Source: Parafrankia sp. EUN1f
Lineage (GTDB): Bacteria > Actinomycetota > Actinomycetes > Frankiales > Frankiaceae
DNA length: 34,218 nt
NCBI RefSeq assembly: GCF_000177675.1
Contig: NZ_ADGX01000090.1
Span: 1 to 34,218 of the forward strand
Direction of reading: 5' to 3'
The notes under the pieces are model-generated. The model saw only the letters and a list, made by a program, of their open reading frames with translations. It was not told the DNA's origin and did no database searches. The position numbers and the translations under genes were made by a program. Positions 33,580 through 34,218 of this stretch are shown here, one piece after another; position 1 is the first letter of the stretch, and every line of letters begins with the position of its first letter.

Positions 33580-34218
33580 ATGAAGCTCCAGGCCGCGGAT
33601 CATTCGACTCCGCACGGGCAGAACCCGTCGGCTGAACCGGCCGACACGGATCAGCCGTCGTCGCCAGGCGGTCACAGGCCACCAGGCGGTCACAGCCGGT
33701 CGGATGAGACCGGCCCGATCGACCCGTCGGACGAGATCATTCCACCGGACGAGGTCACCCCGCCGGAGGAGACAGTCCCGCCGGACAGCGGGACACCACC
33801 CGGCGAGGGCGTGCCTGGCCAGGGCGTGCCCGGTGGCCAGCGGTCGGCGGCGCGGCGGCATACACCGGGGCGGCAGGTCCTGCTGCGGTGGTGGCCGAAC
33901 TGGCCGAGGCGGCGCTGGTTGACCCGCCTGCTGGCAGCGACCGCGTACGGGGCTGTCGCCGGGCTGCTCTTCCTCGTGGCCTCCGAATCGGTGAAGGGTA
34001 TTGCCGGCCGCACCCAGCCGCCCGGCGCGCGTGCCGCCGGGCAGGAGGAGACGAACCCGGGGGCCATCGCCGGCGGCCTTCCCGCGGCCGGGATGACGGG
34101 CCCCACCAGTGCCTCGATGACATCGCCGCCGGCACCAGGCGAGACAGCCCCGACAGCCCCGACAGGCGACCCCGGCGCCGGCGGGCAGGCGCCGCCCGAG
34201 CACGGCGGAGCGGCGCCG
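33580..34218 (+). CDS. Proline-rich single-pass membrane protein (3' partial)
   Basis: An open frame from ATG 33580 to the window end, 213 codons without stop. Residues 1-100 are hydrophilic, rich in Pro, Gly, Ser and acidic residues, with PGGH repeats and an acidic run (DEIIPPDEVTPPEE). A basic, tryptophan-rich stretch (LLRWWPNWPRRRWLTRLL) leads into one membrane helix (about 116-135; AATAYGAVAGLLFLVAS), after which a Pro/Thr/Gly-rich presumably extracytoplasmic part begins. I do not recognise the family; the layout recalls cell-wall or secretion-associated anchors. The opposite strand also has open frames, but these are Cys/Arg-rich and look like shadows. The ribosome site is weak. Confidence 0.55.
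   Translation, partial: MKLQAADHSTPHGQNPSAEPADTDQPSSPGGHRPPGGHSRSDETGPIDPSDEIIPPDEVTPPEETVPPDSGTPPGEGVPGQGVPGGQRSAARRHTPGRQVLLRWWPNWPRRRWLTRLLAATAYGAVAGLLFLVASESVKGIAGRTQPPGARAAGQEETNPGAIAGGLPAAGMTGPTSASMTSPPAPGETAPTAPTGDPGAGGQAPPEHGGAAP

Noticed and set aside
33541-34203. Minus-strand gene at the right end
   Set aside because: Its product would be Cys/Arg/Gly-rich without any motif, whereas the plus strand gives a plausible membrane protein.

Overview
This window is high-GC actinobacterial DNA. GTG starts are frequent, several -10 boxes sit 6 to 9 bases before a start codon, and there are two F420-type (LLM-class) oxidoreductases, a Tat-exported oxygenase and a KstR-type regulator. Frankia or Parafrankia would fit best, but that is an inference from gene style and no marker gene is present. 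I see no tRNA, rRNA, CRISPR array or intact transposon.

Left part (1-8800): the 3' part of a HExxH peptide beta-hydroxylase-type protein (RiPP maturation style); a convergent cation/proton antiporter; and, on the minus strand, an MMPL exporter followed by a histidine kinase and a LuxR-type response regulator. A strong hairpin lies between exporter and kinase. Divergent from MMPL is a DUF2993/LmeA-like lipid-binding protein.

Middle part (8800-27450): a catabolic island. It holds a Tat-exported latex clearing protein (Lcp) with its catalytic residues at exact family spacing, an amidohydrolase, a zinc alcohol dehydrogenase, a MarR regulator, a nitronate-monooxygenase-like flavoenzyme, an SDR, a CYP125-type P450, an EthD-like protein, two LLM/F420 oxidoreductases, KstR, FadA5 thiolase, a second EthD-like protein, an NDMA-type alcohol dehydrogenase, an epimerase/dehydratase and a TetR regulator. 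FadA5, KstR and the P450 point to sterol or related isoprenoid side-chain oxidation. KstR-like boxes (AGAAC..GTTCT) lie before the P450 and fadA5. A separate 15-bp palindrome (consensus CTGACGGGTCATCAG) occurs in five promoter regions of the island, including that of the TetR gene at 26614, which is therefore the candidate local regulator. Dispersed hairpin repeats (GAGGATTYTGG...CCAGAATCCTC) fill the intergenic gaps of this island.

Right part (27450-34218): a decaying zone. It has an Rrf2 remnant lacking its DNA-binding half, an NmrA-like reductase, an alpha/beta hydrolase, a hicB antitoxin whose hicA toxin is reduced to its two ends, a Ser/Thr kinase-WD40 sensor broken by a -1 frameshift, a small frameshifted remnant, and the start of a proline-rich single-pass membrane protein running off the window. 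Short in-frame tandem repeats interrupt linkers in at least eight proteins across the window.
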